64,000 nucleotides of DNA from Pseudogracilibacillus sp037072025 (GCF_037072025.1 NZ_JAXHDD010000012.1:1-64000), one strand, 5' to 3'; positions 17,076 to 26,687 are shown, numbered from the stretch's first letter. Made by a program: numbers and translations. The notes: a model not told the origin generated them from the letters alone.

Positions 17076-17918
17076 CTAAAAGGTGAATAGTTCAATCCCT
17101 CCTGAAACATTTAATTCGACACCAGTAATATAATTTGCTTTATCAGATACCAAAAATGTAATTGCATTAGCGATATCTTCTGGTTTTCCTGGTCTTTTAA
17201 ATGCAGTTCGATTAATCATACGCTCATTCATATCAGGATTACCAAGGTTAAAAGCTTCCGTATCAATAATTCCAGGAACAATAGCATTTACATTAATGTT
17301 ATATCGTGCCCCTTCTAATGCCATGCTTTTGGTAAAGCTTAATAATCCACCTTTTGTTGTTGCATAACTTGCTTGCCCAAACCCACCTAACGTACCTGCT
17401 ACAGAGGACATATTTATAATGGATCCGCGTTTTTGGGCTTTCATATATGGCCAAACAGCTTTCGTACAATGAAAAGCTCCTGTTAAATTAACACGTAAAT
17501 CTCTCTCCCAAAACTCATCATTTTGATATTCGAGTTGTGAAACATGATCAAGTGTACCAGCATTATTTATTAAAATATCTATTTTTCCAAACTCATCTAC
17601 AACGCGTTGTACAACATCCTCTACTTGCTCTTTATTTGTAACATCCATTTTTATTGCCATTGCTCTTCTTCCCATATCTGTAATCTGTTTCTCCGTTTTG
17701 TTTGCATACATGACATTTGTACTTTGCATCACTTGTGCCATTGGTCCGAATCTCTCAGCTTCTTCTTCACTCTTTTCATCCGATTCTAACAAAATGTCAG
17801 TGACGACAACATCTGCACCTGCTTCAGCTAATGCAAGTGCGTCTGCACGTCCGATACCTCTTGAAGCGCCTGTTACTAAGGCTACTTTTCCTTCTAGTAA
17901 GTTGTTCCAAGATGACAT
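17076..17918 (-). CDS. Short-chain dehydrogenase/reductase
   Basis: This classical SDR has 280 residues. It carries the NAD(P)-binding TGASRGIGRADALALAEAG, the NNAG motif near residue 117, Ser in NMSSVAG, YATTK near residue 185, and PGIIDTEAFN. An insertion after the first beta-alpha unit (about residues 45-80) makes it longer than the typical 250. In this operon the likely substrate is a 3-hydroxyacyl-CoA or other hydroxylated intermediate, supplying the dehydrogenation step between hydratase and thiolase; no HadB/FadB-type fusion is present. The substrate is inferred from context. Confidence 0.88.
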   Translation of the reverse strand: MSSWNNLLEGKVALVTGASRGIGRADALALAEAGADVVVTDILLESDEKSEEEAERFGPMAQVMQSTNVMYANKTEKQITDMGRRAMAIKMDVTNKEQVEDVVQRVVDEFGKIDILINNAGTLDHVSQLEYQNDEFWERDLRVNLTGAFHCTKAVWPYMKAQKRGSIINMSSVAGTLGGFGQASYATTKGGLLSFTKSMALEGARYNINVNAIVPGIIDTEAFNLGNPDMNERMINRTAFKRPGKPEDIANAITFLVSDKANYITGVELNVSGGIELFTF

Positions 17919-17940
17919 TTATAATCCCACCTTTTTAAAA

Positions 17941-18732
17941 TTATGTATTCGGATAAAATTGGGCCTTTTCTTTTTGAAAAAATGCCATTAATCCTATACC
18001 TGGCTCTTCTGTTGTAAATGTTTTTGAAAATGCCTTTGCTTCAAATTTCAATCCTTCCTCTATTGGTTTTTCAGCGGCATTGATCGCTTGTTTCGCGAGC
18101 CCCATCGAATGAATCGCCCCTTCTGCCAGTCGTTCAGCAAACATGGTCGTTTCTTTTTCTAAATCTTCGGCAACTTGCGTAATTAAGCCAATTTCATACG
18201 CTTCTTCGGCAGCTAATTTTTTTGCTGTAAAAATTAATTCCATTGCTTTTGCTCTTCCTAGAATATGAGTCATTCGCTGTGTTCCACCTGCACCGGGAAT
18301 AATACCTAAAGATAATTCAGTCAATCCGATTTTTCCACTACTCATTATTCGGAAATCACAAGCTAAAGCTAGTTCACAACCACCACCTAATGCATGCCCA
18401 TTAATGGCAGCAATAACCGGTTTAGGTATACTAGCGAATTTATGAAAACAGGCTTGCATTCTTGCGCTTTGTCGTGCTATTGGATCATCTTCATCATTCA
18501 TTTCACCTGTTGTAGCCATCATCCCTTTTAAATCAGCACCTGCTAGAAAAATATTTGGATGATTAGAAGTTACTACAATGACTCGAACTGATGGATTACT
18601 CTTTAAATTATCAAGAGCTGCTTCTAGTTCTTGCATCAATTGTTCTCCTATCGCATTAACCGGAGGGTTATCAATAATTATCCAAGTCACACCTTTGGGA
18701 TGATGTTTCAAATGGATGAGCTCATAAATCAT
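17941..18732 (-). CDS. Enoyl-CoA hydratase/isomerase
   Basis: This crotonase-family protein has 263 residues. It would hydrate trans-2-enoyl-CoA to 3-hydroxyacyl-CoA. The oxyanion-hole segments are LAGADLKGM near residue 63 and INGHALGGGCELALACDFRI near residue 111. The glutamate in LTELSLGIIPGAGGTQRM (near residue 140) corresponds to the second catalytic acid. It lies 22 bp before the SDR gene and 12 bp after an acyl-CoA dehydrogenase. Confidence 0.92.
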   Translation of the reverse strand: MIYELIHLKHHPKGVTWIIIDNPPVNAIGEQLMQELEAALDNLKSNPSVRVIVVTSNHPNIFLAGADLKGMMATTGEMNDEDDPIARQSARMQACFHKFASIPKPVIAAINGHALGGGCELALACDFRIMSSGKIGLTELSLGIIPGAGGTQRMTHILGRAKAMELIFTAKKLAAEEAYEIGLITQVAEDLEKETTMFAERLAEGAIHSMGLAKQAINAAEKPIEEGLKFEAKAFSKTFTTEEPGIGLMAFFQKEKAQFYPNT

Positions 18733-18744
18733 TTTTGCTACCTC

Positions 18745-19947
18745 CTAAACTCTAATTCCATATGGTTCATATTGACGTCTTGCAATGACTAAATGCTGAA
18801 TTTCATTTGTCCCTTCAAACAAATCAAACACTTTCACATCACGAAATAATTTTTCAACAATATGCCCTTCCAACCCTATAGGGCCTAATAACTCTAAGCT
18901 TTTAGCACATACATCAAGTGCCATTTTTCCAGCTATTGCTTTACATATTGCAGCTTCCTTCGCATTCGGAATACCTTGATCTGCTTTCCACGCTGCCTCC
19001 CACGTAACTAAACGGGCTGCATGAATCATGCCTTCCATTTCGGCAAACATTTCAGCTGTCATATTGTGATATTTATCACTTATCGGAAAATCTTGTCGTA
19101 CAATATCTAACGTATATTCATAGGCCGCTCTCGCTATTCCTATCGCCATCGCTGCTACAATTGGTCTTGTTGAATCAAAAGTTTGCATCGCTGTTTGAAA
19201 ACCAGACCGTTTAGAATTTTTCTTTTCATACAGTTCTTCACCGCCAAGTAAGTTTTCAATTGGTACGAAACAATCCTCAAATAACAGCTCAGCTGTTTCG
19301 TTTGCTCGTAACCCCATTTTTTCAACCAAACGAGAACACGTAAAACCAGATGTGCCCTTTTCAACGACAAAAGCTCTTTGTCCAGCCCTTCCTAACGCAG
19401 GATCAACTGTTGCAAATACGACAACCCACGAAGCACGCCCACCATTTGTTATAAAGATCTTCTGGCCGTTAATTAGATAACCTCCATCCACTTTTGTAGC
19501 TATTGTTTGAACATTAGAAGCGTCAGAACCTGCTTCCGGTTCCGTCAGTGCATATGCACCCCATCTTGGCTTATCATTTTTAAAAATGGTCAGAAATCTA
19601 TCTTTTTGTTCTTGTGTCCCACTACTTTGGATTGGAGGGCCTCCAAGTCCTGCACCAGGTAACGATAAAGCAATTGCCGGGTCACCCCAAGCAAGTTCTT
19701 CGGTTGCAATGACTGCCATTCGATTCCCTTCACGTTCGCCCTTATTGTAACCGCTCTCATTTTCACTACTACTAATGGATGAGGTGTTAAGTTGAACTCC
19801 GAATTGGTTTATTTTTTGTAACCAATCTTCTGGCACATACCCTAGCCTATCTGCTTCTAAAGAAATGGGTCGGATTTCATTTTCTGCAAACCAGTGGGTC
19901 ATTTCTCTAATTTGATGTTGCTGTTCGGATAATTCAAACGATATCAT
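18745..19947 (-). CDS. Acyl-CoA dehydrogenase (first of two)
   Basis: This flavoprotein of 400 residues oxidises acyl-CoA to 2-enoyl-CoA, passing electrons to ETF. Signatures are YALTEPEAGSDASNVQTIA near residue 136, the FAD-binding INGQKIFITNGG, and the C-terminal LLGPIGLEGHIVEKLFRDVK with FEGTNEIQHLVIARR, where Glu of EGTNE is at the usual catalytic-base position. Its ATG overlaps the stop of the upstream dehydrogenase by 4 bp (ATGA), so the two are translationally coupled. Confidence 0.93.
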   Translation of the reverse strand: MISFELSEQQHQIREMTHWFAENEIRPISLEADRLGYVPEDWLQKINQFGVQLNTSSISSSENESGYNKGEREGNRMAVIATEELAWGDPAIALSLPGAGLGGPPIQSSGTQEQKDRFLTIFKNDKPRWGAYALTEPEAGSDASNVQTIATKVDGGYLINGQKIFITNGGRASWVVVFATVDPALGRAGQRAFVVEKGTSGFTCSRLVEKMGLRANETAELLFEDCFVPIENLLGGEELYEKKNSKRSGFQTAMQTFDSTRPIVAAMAIGIARAAYEYTLDIVRQDFPISDKYHNMTAEMFAEMEGMIHAARLVTWEAAWKADQGIPNAKEAAICKAIAGKMALDVCAKSLELLGPIGLEGHIVEKLFRDVKVFDLFEGTNEIQHLVIARRQYEPYGIRV

Positions 19948-21089
19948 ACCATCACCTTTTTCTCAGTCATTGCTAAAATTTGGCCACCACGACGTGTTAG
20001 GAATTCTCTTTCTCTTCCATATAATATAACTTGGGCTTGTGCATCTCTCATCCATTTCTCCACAGGATATTCTTGCACATACCCATGGCCGCCTAACAAT
20101 TGCACAGCGGAATTAGTTACAAAACGGACACCCTTATGTGCGGTAAACATAGTACTTAATGCATAACCTTCTGCACTTGAATGACGGTCATCTATAGCTT
20201 TTGCCGCTTGCCATATGCGGCTTCTTACCATTTTTACCTCCATGACCATTTTGGCAATTCTAAAAGATACCCCTTGAAATTTGGCGATCGGTTGCTGAAA
20301 TGCTTCTCGTGTCGCTGTATATTCCGTAGCATAATCTAATGCAGCCTGCATAAGACCTAATTGCTTTGCCGCTTGTAATATATAAATTCTTGTGTTCGCT
20401 TGCTGTAAAATTCTTTCTGCTTTATTTCCTATCGCGATGACTTGATTTTCTGAAAAACTTACTTCATCAAAAGATAATTTAGCAATACTCGCTTCTCGTA
20501 ATCCTAAACGATTATCGCATGTTTCAACTTCCCATTTGTTACGACTTTTATCTAACCAAAAAAGTATGGTTTCTCCGGTGTCATCTTTGATACCGATTAT
20601 TAGATGAGTCGCTATCTTCCCCAACCGTACTGGTTTAGATTTTCCATGCAGCTTATAGGCATTACTTGTTTTAGCTAATTTTAAGCGACTTTCTGGCATT
20701 TCTTCAGCAACTTCCTTAATAAAAGCGATCGTACAGCTATTTTCTTTAACGAAGTGTCGTTGCTCATCATGTATCTGTCGATCACTCATAACACGTAGTA
20801 CTGAAGCACCATCCCCCAAACCCGGAAAGCCTTGGACTGTTCCTAAATCTCCGTAGCATAAAGCTTCTAATATCTGTACTTGTGAAATAAGTGGTAATTG
20901 CATCCCGCCTAAACTGTCCGGTTCCTCCATAGCTAAAAATCCTAAATGGTTTACTTGATCAATCAATTCATGATGGACAAAACCTTTTTGCTCATTTTTA
21001 CGTGCGGAAAGTCGTATATTTTCCCTGCCAAGTTTGTATGCCACCTCTGTAAAAGCTTTTTCTTCGTTCGTTGGATCAAATGAGATCAT
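19944..21089 (-). CDS. Acyl-CoA dehydrogenase family protein (second, divergent)
   Basis: This is a 381-residue acyl-CoA dehydrogenase-like protein. The C-terminal region AVQLLGGHGYVQEYPVEKWM is canonical, but the N-terminal half is divergent, the ALTEPxAGSD motif is degraded (IAFIKEVAEEMPESRLKLAK), and no EGTxE base is visible near the end. Two adjacent, unequal dehydrogenases suggest a heteromeric enzyme, as seen for steroid- and bulky-acyl-CoA dehydrogenases in other bacteria. That is inference from the pairing and the 4-bp overlap. Confidence 0.85.
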   Translation of the reverse strand: MISFDPTNEEKAFTEVAYKLGRENIRLSARKNEQKGFVHHELIDQVNHLGFLAMEEPDSLGGMQLPLISQVQILEALCYGDLGTVQGFPGLGDGASVLRVMSDRQIHDEQRHFVKENSCTIAFIKEVAEEMPESRLKLAKTSNAYKLHGKSKPVRLGKIATHLIIGIKDDTGETILFWLDKSRNKWEVETCDNRLGLREASIAKLSFDEVSFSENQVIAIGNKAERILQQANTRIYILQAAKQLGLMQAALDYATEYTATREAFQQPIAKFQGVSFRIAKMVMEVKMVRSRIWQAAKAIDDRHSSAEGYALSTMFTAHKGVRFVTNSAVQLLGGHGYVQEYPVEKWMRDAQAQVILYGREREFLTRRGGQILAMTEKKVMV

Positions 21090-21100
21090 TAGAAAACTCC

Positions 21101-21448
21101 TTACTTATTTTTCTCTTTATTATAAGTTGCCAATATACTTTGCAATTTTAAAGCTAACCCCATATTTCCTTTAATTTTTAATTTTCCACTCATAAAGGCT
21201 TGTGTTCCATTTAATTTACCTTCTGCCATTTGCACAAAATCTTCTGCCTTCATATGGAGCGTACAATCCGCTTGTTCTTTTTCTCCTTCAGCGCAAGAAC
21301 GATGATCATTTTTTAATATAAGTTGATATATTCCTGGGTCTTCATCCGTTAAATTGAACTGATAAACAGCATTAACCCCTTCTGCATACTTTGGTTCTCT
21401 ACTTAATGCATCATTAATTTCTTGAAAAACTTGTTTAACATTTGACAT
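21101..21448 (-). CDS. SCP2 sterol-binding domain protein
   Basis: A 115-residue protein consisting of one SCP2-like lipid-binding domain, ending in the family pattern MAEGKLNGTQAFMSGKLKIK followed by GNMGLALKLQSIL. SCP2 domains bind acyl chains or acyl-CoA in a hydrophobic tunnel. The start is MSNVKQVFQE at 21448, with AGGAGG seven bases upstream. It is the first gene of the acyl-CoA degradation operon, so it probably presents lipid substrates to the dehydrogenases. Confidence 0.88.
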   Translation of the reverse strand: MSNVKQVFQEINDALSREPKYAEGVNAVYQFNLTDEDPGIYQLILKNDHRSCAEGEKEQADCTLHMKAEDFVQMAEGKLNGTQAFMSGKLKIKGNMGLALKLQSILATYNKEKNK

Positions 21449-21761
21449 ATTATTTCCTCCTGTACTTTTTCTTAATGTAAGCGTATAGTAAATGTTTTTC
21501 ATTTCATACTCCGTTATATGTCGTGTTTATTAAAAAACAGACAGTACTCATCCCTAAAATTGTATGATCTTATAAGCGGGCTATAAAAATTGTAATAAAA
21601 AATTAGTGAGGATTGTGGAATCAAAACTTGGAAATGTATAAACATGTTTCTTGATGCAGAGTGGCGAGCAATTAATGTGGATTCAGATGATCTGTAAATG
21701 ACGTCATACATTTCTAAGTCACAATCTATGTATATTGGAAATTCTATTAAACAACCAAATG

Positions 21762-21806
21762 AAAAAAATCCGAACCTATTCAAATTTAAAATTTGAATAG
21801 GTTCGG
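21762..21806 (-). terminator. Strong terminator after the flavoprotein dehydrogenase
   Basis: A 17-bp perfect inverted repeat (CCGAACCTATTCAAATT and its complement, 3-base loop) is followed by ATTTTTTTC on the minus strand. The remaining DNA in 21449-21868 should hold the promoter of the fatty-acid operon; I see no gene in it. Confidence 0.9.
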
Positions 21807-21868
21807 ATAACCACATGACAAAACACTTTTCTCTCATACTTTTTTATAAAAAATAAAGACGATTCAAG

Positions 21869-23524
21869 CTATCTCAGTTTTTCAATCACGGATGATGCAG
21901 CAAGTTTTCCGCTGAATAAACAGCCTCCCAAAAACGTACCTTCTAAGGATCGATACCCATGTACACCCCCGCCGCCAAACCCAGATACTTCACCAGCAGC
22001 ATATAACCCAGCGATTGGCTCCCCTTGAAAATCTAGCACTCTAGCAGCTAAATCCGTTTGTAATCCACCTAATGTTTTCCGACTTAAAATATTTAAACGT
22101 ACGGCAATAAGTGGACCATTTCTAGGATCTAGTAATCGATGGGGCTTTACAGTCCGAATTAGTTTATCACCAATATAATGTCTTGCACCGTGCATTGCAG
22201 TTACTTGTAAATCTTTCGTAAATTTATTCTCCATTGCCCGGTCTCTTGCTTCTACCTGCTTACGCATTTTTTCAATATCAATCCTCTTTTCGCCCACTAA
22301 TTTATTCATTTTAATCACTAAATTATCAATCGAATCCGCTACAATGAAATCTTCTCCGTAATCAAGAAATGCTTGTACTGGTTTTGGTGATCCAGGTAAT
22401 ACACGTTGTAAAACTTTACTTATACTTTTTTCTGTTAAATCTGGGTTCTGTTCTGAACCTGATAAAGCAAATTCTTTTTCAATAATTTTTTGCGTTAAAA
22501 TAAACCATGAATAATCGTATCCAGTGTCTAGTATCGTCTTTAGCGTACCCAATGTATCAAAACCTGGTAGATTTGGAACTGGGAATCGATTTCCTTCTGC
22601 ATCAAACCACATAGAAGAAGGGCCGGGAAGGATACGAATGCCATGCCATTCCCATATCGGACTCCAATTTTTAATCCCTTCCGTATAATGCCACATACGG
22701 TCACGATTGACGATACGACCTCCGATTTTTTCCGTAATTTCAAGCATACGTCCATCCACATGCTTTGGAACACCCGAAAGCATTTTTTCTGGCGATTTTC
22801 CTAATCGTTCAGGCCAATTTTTACGAATCAATTCAAAGTTTGCCCCTATTCCACCACTACAAATAATGACCGCCTGCGCTTCATACGAAAAATCGCCAAT
22901 TTCTTTTCGTGAACTCTCTTCTCCCCTTCTGATAGAAGTCGGCTCTAGTATAGCTCCAGTAACTCCTGAAATGGACTTATTTTTTACGATCAATTCATCC
23001 ACACGATGACGAGGTAAATATGTAACAGTTCCTGCCTCTATTTGTTGATGGAGTGATTTGACAAATGGTGCCACGATACCTGGTCCAGTCCCCCAAGTTA
23101 TATGAAAACGTGGTACTGAATTTCCGTGACCTTCTGCTAAATACCCACCTCGCTCCGCCCAACCGACTACAGGGAAAATACGAACTCCTTTTTCATATAA
23201 CCAATCACGTTTTTCATATGTTGCAAAATCAACATATGCCTCAGCCCATTTCAGTCCCCAAAAATCTTCATCATCTAAACGATCAAATTCAGCACTACCA
23301 AGCCAATCTTGCCAAGCTAATTCTTTAGAATCTTTTATTCCCATACGTCTTTGCTCAGGTGAATCTACTAAAAATAATCCTCCGAACGACCACCATGCTT
23401 GACCACCTAATGACTGTTCACCTTCTTGATCAAGTAACAATACTTTTTTTCCGTTCTGTGCAATTTCAGTAGTCGCTACGATTCCAGCAAGTCCTGCTCC
23501 AATGACAATGACATCATATTCCAT
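21869..23524 (-). CDS. FAD-binding dehydrogenase (fumarate reductase/ketosteroid dehydrogenase-like)
   Basis: This 551-residue flavoprotein has an N-terminal Rossmann motif VIGAGLAGIVATTEIAQNGK with the acidic partner LLDQEG, a middle substrate domain, and a C-terminal FAD-binding GLYAAGEVSGFGGGGVHGYR with GTFLGGCLFSGK. This is the FAD-binding-2 family that includes fumarate reductase flavoprotein and 3-ketosteroid dehydrogenase. No signal peptide or heme motif is present. It has its own terminator and lies upstream of the acyl-CoA operon on the same strand. The substrate cannot be told from sequence. Confidence 0.85.
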   Translation of the reverse strand: MEYDVIVIGAGLAGIVATTEIAQNGKKVLLLDQEGEQSLGGQAWWSFGGLFLVDSPEQRRMGIKDSKELAWQDWLGSAEFDRLDDEDFWGLKWAEAYVDFATYEKRDWLYEKGVRIFPVVGWAERGGYLAEGHGNSVPRFHITWGTGPGIVAPFVKSLHQQIEAGTVTYLPRHRVDELIVKNKSISGVTGAILEPTSIRRGEESSRKEIGDFSYEAQAVIICSGGIGANFELIRKNWPERLGKSPEKMLSGVPKHVDGRMLEITEKIGGRIVNRDRMWHYTEGIKNWSPIWEWHGIRILPGPSSMWFDAEGNRFPVPNLPGFDTLGTLKTILDTGYDYSWFILTQKIIEKEFALSGSEQNPDLTEKSISKVLQRVLPGSPKPVQAFLDYGEDFIVADSIDNLVIKMNKLVGEKRIDIEKMRKQVEARDRAMENKFTKDLQVTAMHGARHYIGDKLIRTVKPHRLLDPRNGPLIAVRLNILSRKTLGGLQTDLAARVLDFQGEPIAGLYAAGEVSGFGGGGVHGYRSLEGTFLGGCLFSGKLAASSVIEKLR

Positions 23525-23594
23525 CTTATCGCCCCCTTTTTATTAGTATTATAAAGTGTTTTACTATTTTTGAAAGTATATTCTCTCTCTTCTG

Positions 23595-25403
23595 TCAATT
23601 TGACCGAATTAGATCTAGTGTTTTCGTTAACTTTTGTTCCCTTGCCGCTTCAAAATGAAATATCCAAGGACATCCCACTGTTTTAACTCGTTCAACAACA
23701 TTTTGTATCGTAAATTGGTTCGGATCCAATTTCTCGGTAACTTCTTCCCAATATAATGGTGTTGCAATAGTTGCGTCTTCTGTTTTACGTGGAGAATAAG
23801 GAGCGATAATCGTTTTGTTCTTTCCATGCTGGACATAGTCAATGTAAAGACGTCCTCCGCGATTCTTTTTAAAACGTTCTATCGTAAAAAGATCTGGTGC
23901 TGCATTTACAACAATTTTTGCGATTGTTTCCGTAAAAATGGCAGTTTGCTCAAAGCTTAAACGATTAGTTGGAATTGGGATATGAATTTGAAGCCCTTTA
24001 TTTCCCGATGTTTTAATAAATGAAATGAGTTCTAGTCCATCTAACAATTGTTTGATCATTTTCGCCGCTTTGATTGCGAGCACAAACTTTTCTCTGCTGG
24101 GTGGATCTAAATCAAATACAATTTCATTTGGATACATGCTATCAATCGTTTGAAATGGGACATGATATTCGATTGCACTATGATTTGCAAACCATATAAG
24201 CGACTCTAATTGGTTACAAATTTGAATCCGTTTATCCTCTTCTTCCAAATAATCAATATAATCAGGTGCATAACTAGGTAAGTTTTTTTGAAAAAAAGAT
24301 TTTTCCTCTATTCCATCTGGACAGCGAATAACAGTAAGAGCTCGGTTTTGTACGTACGGAATAATATATGGATAAATTTCTCGTATATATACAAGTAAGT
24401 TACCTTTTGTGAGACGTTTTTTTGGCCAAAAGATTTTATCCTCGTTTGATATATTTACTTTTTCAGGTAGCATCGCTAAATCCAATTCCAACCTTTCTTT
24501 CGTACAATCTTCCGGTGCTAATGTTGGAAGTAGTTCAGCAAACTCGGGCTCTCGCAATTCATTTGCATGTAAATCTAATGTATTGATGGAAGCACATATT
24601 GCTGGAGGTAATCTGATCATTTGTTTCTCTTTTTCACCGTTTGACATAAATATTTTTTTTAATGACGTCATTTCTTCTGCACTTAGACCATGTTTACATT
24701 TTCCAATAGTCATCGTTGTTGCATGATGATAAATACCGGTTTGAAAATAATCATTTTTTACATCATATGCTGTTAGAAAAACATATATCTTTCGCCAGTT
24801 TTTTTCTTTTAACCAATCATCGTGTGCTTTCCCACGTACATATAAACTTGAGCTTTGTTTCGCTACAATGCCCTCACCTTTATGGTAAAAAACAATGGTA
24901 GAAACCTCTTCATAGTCTTCATATGATTTAATCATTTGAAGGGGCATATTCTCTTTTTCTTTTAGCTTTTTAAATAAATTTACTAACATTTTTTTTCTTT
25001 CTTTTAAGGACGTTTGACGGTAATCTTTTTGACCTTGTTGCAATAGATCAAAAGCAATAAATGTTGCCGGTCGCTCGATAGAAAGTTTGGCGATTTTCTC
25101 TTTTAATTTTAGTCGACCACGTTTTTGTATAGCTGAAAAATTAGCTTGATACGCATTATTTAACACTACTAATTCGCCGTCTAATTGAATAGGTAAATTT
25201 TTAGTAAGTACCGGCTCAATTTTCTTACAATAAGCTAAAACCTCAGGAAAATTTTCAGTTAAATCTATATTATTCCTGCTAATAATTTGAATATTATTTT
25301 CGCTCCACAATAGAGACGCACGGAAACCATCATATTTCACTTCATAAATCCAATCTTTTTTTGGGATTATTTTTGCTGTTTGGATAGGTTGCATTAATTC
25401 CAT
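23595..25403 (-). CDS. ligD: DNA ligase D (ligase-polymerase)
   Basis: LigD performs non-homologous end joining with Ku. At 602 residues it has the Bacillus layout: N-terminal ATP-dependent ligase domain with the nucleotidyl lysine in EVKYDGFRA (Lys23), then EGIVAK near residue 178, and a C-terminal primase-like polymerase domain with the metal-binding EIVFDLDPPS near residue 445 and IKTSGNKGLQIHIP. The 3'-phosphoesterase domain of mycobacterial LigD is absent. I start at MELMQPIQTAK (25403), six bases after an AGGAG sequence. The gene is divergent from ku across 98 bp. Confidence 0.95.
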   Translation of the reverse strand: MELMQPIQTAKIIPKKDWIYEVKYDGFRASLLWSENNIQIISRNNIDLTENFPEVLAYCKKIEPVLTKNLPIQLDGELVVLNNAYQANFSAIQKRGRLKLKEKIAKLSIERPATFIAFDLLQQGQKDYRQTSLKERKKMLVNLFKKLKEKENMPLQMIKSYEDYEEVSTIVFYHKGEGIVAKQSSSLYVRGKAHDDWLKEKNWRKIYVFLTAYDVKNDYFQTGIYHHATTMTIGKCKHGLSAEEMTSLKKIFMSNGEKEKQMIRLPPAICASINTLDLHANELREPEFAELLPTLAPEDCTKERLELDLAMLPEKVNISNEDKIFWPKKRLTKGNLLVYIREIYPYIIPYVQNRALTVIRCPDGIEEKSFFQKNLPSYAPDYIDYLEEEDKRIQICNQLESLIWFANHSAIEYHVPFQTIDSMYPNEIVFDLDPPSREKFVLAIKAAKMIKQLLDGLELISFIKTSGNKGLQIHIPIPTNRLSFEQTAIFTETIAKIVVNAAPDLFTIERFKKNRGGRLYIDYVQHGKNKTIIAPYSPRKTEDATIATPLYWEEVTEKLDPNQFTIQNVVERVKTVGCPWIFHFEAAREQKLTKTLDLIRSN

Positions 25404-25501
25404 TTTTTTCACTCCTCCGTTCCTTCTTAATAAGTTGTGCTTTTTAAAGGATAAAAATGCAAAAGCATACACAAACTACATTGAAAAGGAGGCGTCTTTT
25501 C

Positions 25502-26332
25502 ATGCATACCATGTGGAAAGGAACCATAAGTTTTGGACTAGTCAATATTCCTGTAAAAATGCATGCTGCCACAGAAAATAAAGATGTGAAATTAAGACAA
25601 CTTCACAAAGAATGTCAAACACCTATTAAGTATCAAAAAGTATGCCCGGTTTGCGATCGGAAAGTAGAAGAAGAAGAAATCGTTAAAGCGTATGAAATTA
25701 CGAAAGACAAATTCGTTATGTTAGATGAAGAAGATTTAAATGCATTAAAAAAAGAACAAGGTGATAAAGCTGTAGAAATTCTCGATTTCGTTAAACTAGA
25801 AGAAATTGATCCAATTTATTTCGAAAAAAGTTACTATTTATCACCTGGGGATGGTGGTTCAAAAGCTTATTCTCTATTACGTACAGCTTTAGAAGAAACG
25901 GGGAAAATAGGGGTAGCTAAGATGATGATTCGTTCTAAAGAACAGCTTGCAGTCATTCGATTTTATGAAAACATACTTGTTGTGGAAACGATTCATTATC
26001 CAGATGAAGTAAGAAACATCAAGGATGTACCTAATGTACCGGAAAAGGTAGAAATAGTGAAAAAAGAGCTTGATACCGCAAAATTATTAATCGACCAACT
26101 GACAACTGTTTTTGATCCTGAAAAATATACAGATGAATACCGTACTTCACTACTTGAGACAATCGAAAATAAGAAAACCGACAAAACTGCCACAGTTACC
26201 GGTAAGACCGAGAGGAAGCCAGACAATGTGACAAACTTAATGGATGCACTCCAAGCATCATTAGATAAAGCAAAAAAAGAAAAAACAAAACCGAAGAAAA
26301 AAACGACAACAGCGAAAAAAACTGCAAAATAA
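25502..26332 (+). CDS. ku: Non-homologous end joining protein Ku
   Basis: Bacterial Ku forms a homodimeric ring on broken DNA ends and recruits LigD. This 276-residue protein begins MHTMWKGTISFGLVNIPVK, has the core segment LHKECQTPIKYQKVCPVC near residue 38, and ends in a lysine-rich tail, which in bacterial Ku proteins contributes to DNA and LigD contact. The start at 25502 is set by the AAAGGAGG nine bases upstream. Paired ku/ligD genes are typical of spore formers, where they repair breaks accumulated in the dormant spore. Confidence 0.96.
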   Translation: MHTMWKGTISFGLVNIPVKMHAATENKDVKLRQLHKECQTPIKYQKVCPVCDRKVEEEEIVKAYEITKDKFVMLDEEDLNALKKEQGDKAVEILDFVKLEEIDPIYFEKSYYLSPGDGGSKAYSLLRTALEETGKIGVAKMMIRSKEQLAVIRFYENILVVETIHYPDEVRNIKDVPNVPEKVEIVKKELDTAKLLIDQLTTVFDPEKYTDEYRTSLLETIENKKTDKTATVTGKTERKPDNVTNLMDALQASLDKAKKEKTKPKKKTTTAKKTAK

Positions 26333-26339
26333 CAGTAAA

Positions 26340-26373
26340 GGGGGTGTCCTTTTGATTTTAGGACATCCCCCCA
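26340..26373. terminator. Hairpin between converging ku and the riboswitch-controlled gene
   Basis: GGGGGTGTCCT pairs with AGGACATCCCC (one mismatch) across an 8-10 base loop. T-runs are poor on both sides, so termination would be modest. Confidence 0.5.
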
Positions 26374-26382
26374 CTTTCTAAT

Positions 26383-26655
26383 CTAAATACGCATTCCTAA
26401 TAGATCATCTTCTTGGCGACCACCTACACGTTCATTTACGATTTCATATGCTTTGTTTAAATTTACTAAATAAGCCTCTTTTACTTCTTTCGCTTCATCT
26501 AATTTCTGGATATCATTTTTAAATTTTGTATACCCTTCTTCTAGTGAAAGACTCTTTTCTGCAACAAGCCTATTCATTATTGTTGTCTGCAATCGCTCGA
26601 TGAAGTAATTGACTGTTCCGTACAGTTTGAACACCTCCATAGTCTTCTTCCACAA
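26383..26655 (-). CDS. Unknown 90-residue protein under a cobalamin riboswitch
   Basis: I do not recognise this protein. It is small, helical-looking and soluble, with NYFIERLQTTIMNRLVAEK and a conserved-looking end, GGRQEDDLLGMRI. The start is TTG at 26655, because AGGGAGG lies seven bases upstream; an internal ATG (26640) would give 85 residues. That Shine-Dalgarno lies in the 3' arm and tail of the terminator that closes the riboswitch leader, so the ligand should control both transcription and access to the start. No B12-related gene follows; ku converges from the other side. Confidence 0.7.
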   Translation of the reverse strand: MWKKTMEVFKLYGTVNYFIERLQTTIMNRLVAEKSLSLEEGYTKFKNDIQKLDEAKEVKEAYLVNLNKAYEIVNERVGGRQEDDLLGMRI

Positions 26656-26687
26656 AAAACAACCTCCCTATAAAAGAAGGTTGTTCG
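26654..26687 (-). terminator. Riboswitch expression-platform terminator
   Basis: The minus strand has ACAACCT, a loop, AGGTTGT and then TTTTT, directly before the TTG start of the small gene. It lies about 110 bases after the conserved cobalamin aptamer core. Confidence 0.8.

Noticed and set aside
21514..21837. 107-residue frame between the SCP2 gene and the flavoprotein gene
   Set aside because: Half of it is the terminator palindrome; no ribosome-binding site and no recognisable protein features.
25404..25501. Sigma-G promoters for ligD and ku
   Set aside because: These would be expected from B. subtilis, but I could not identify convincing -35/-10 pairs at correct spacing in the 98-bp gap.
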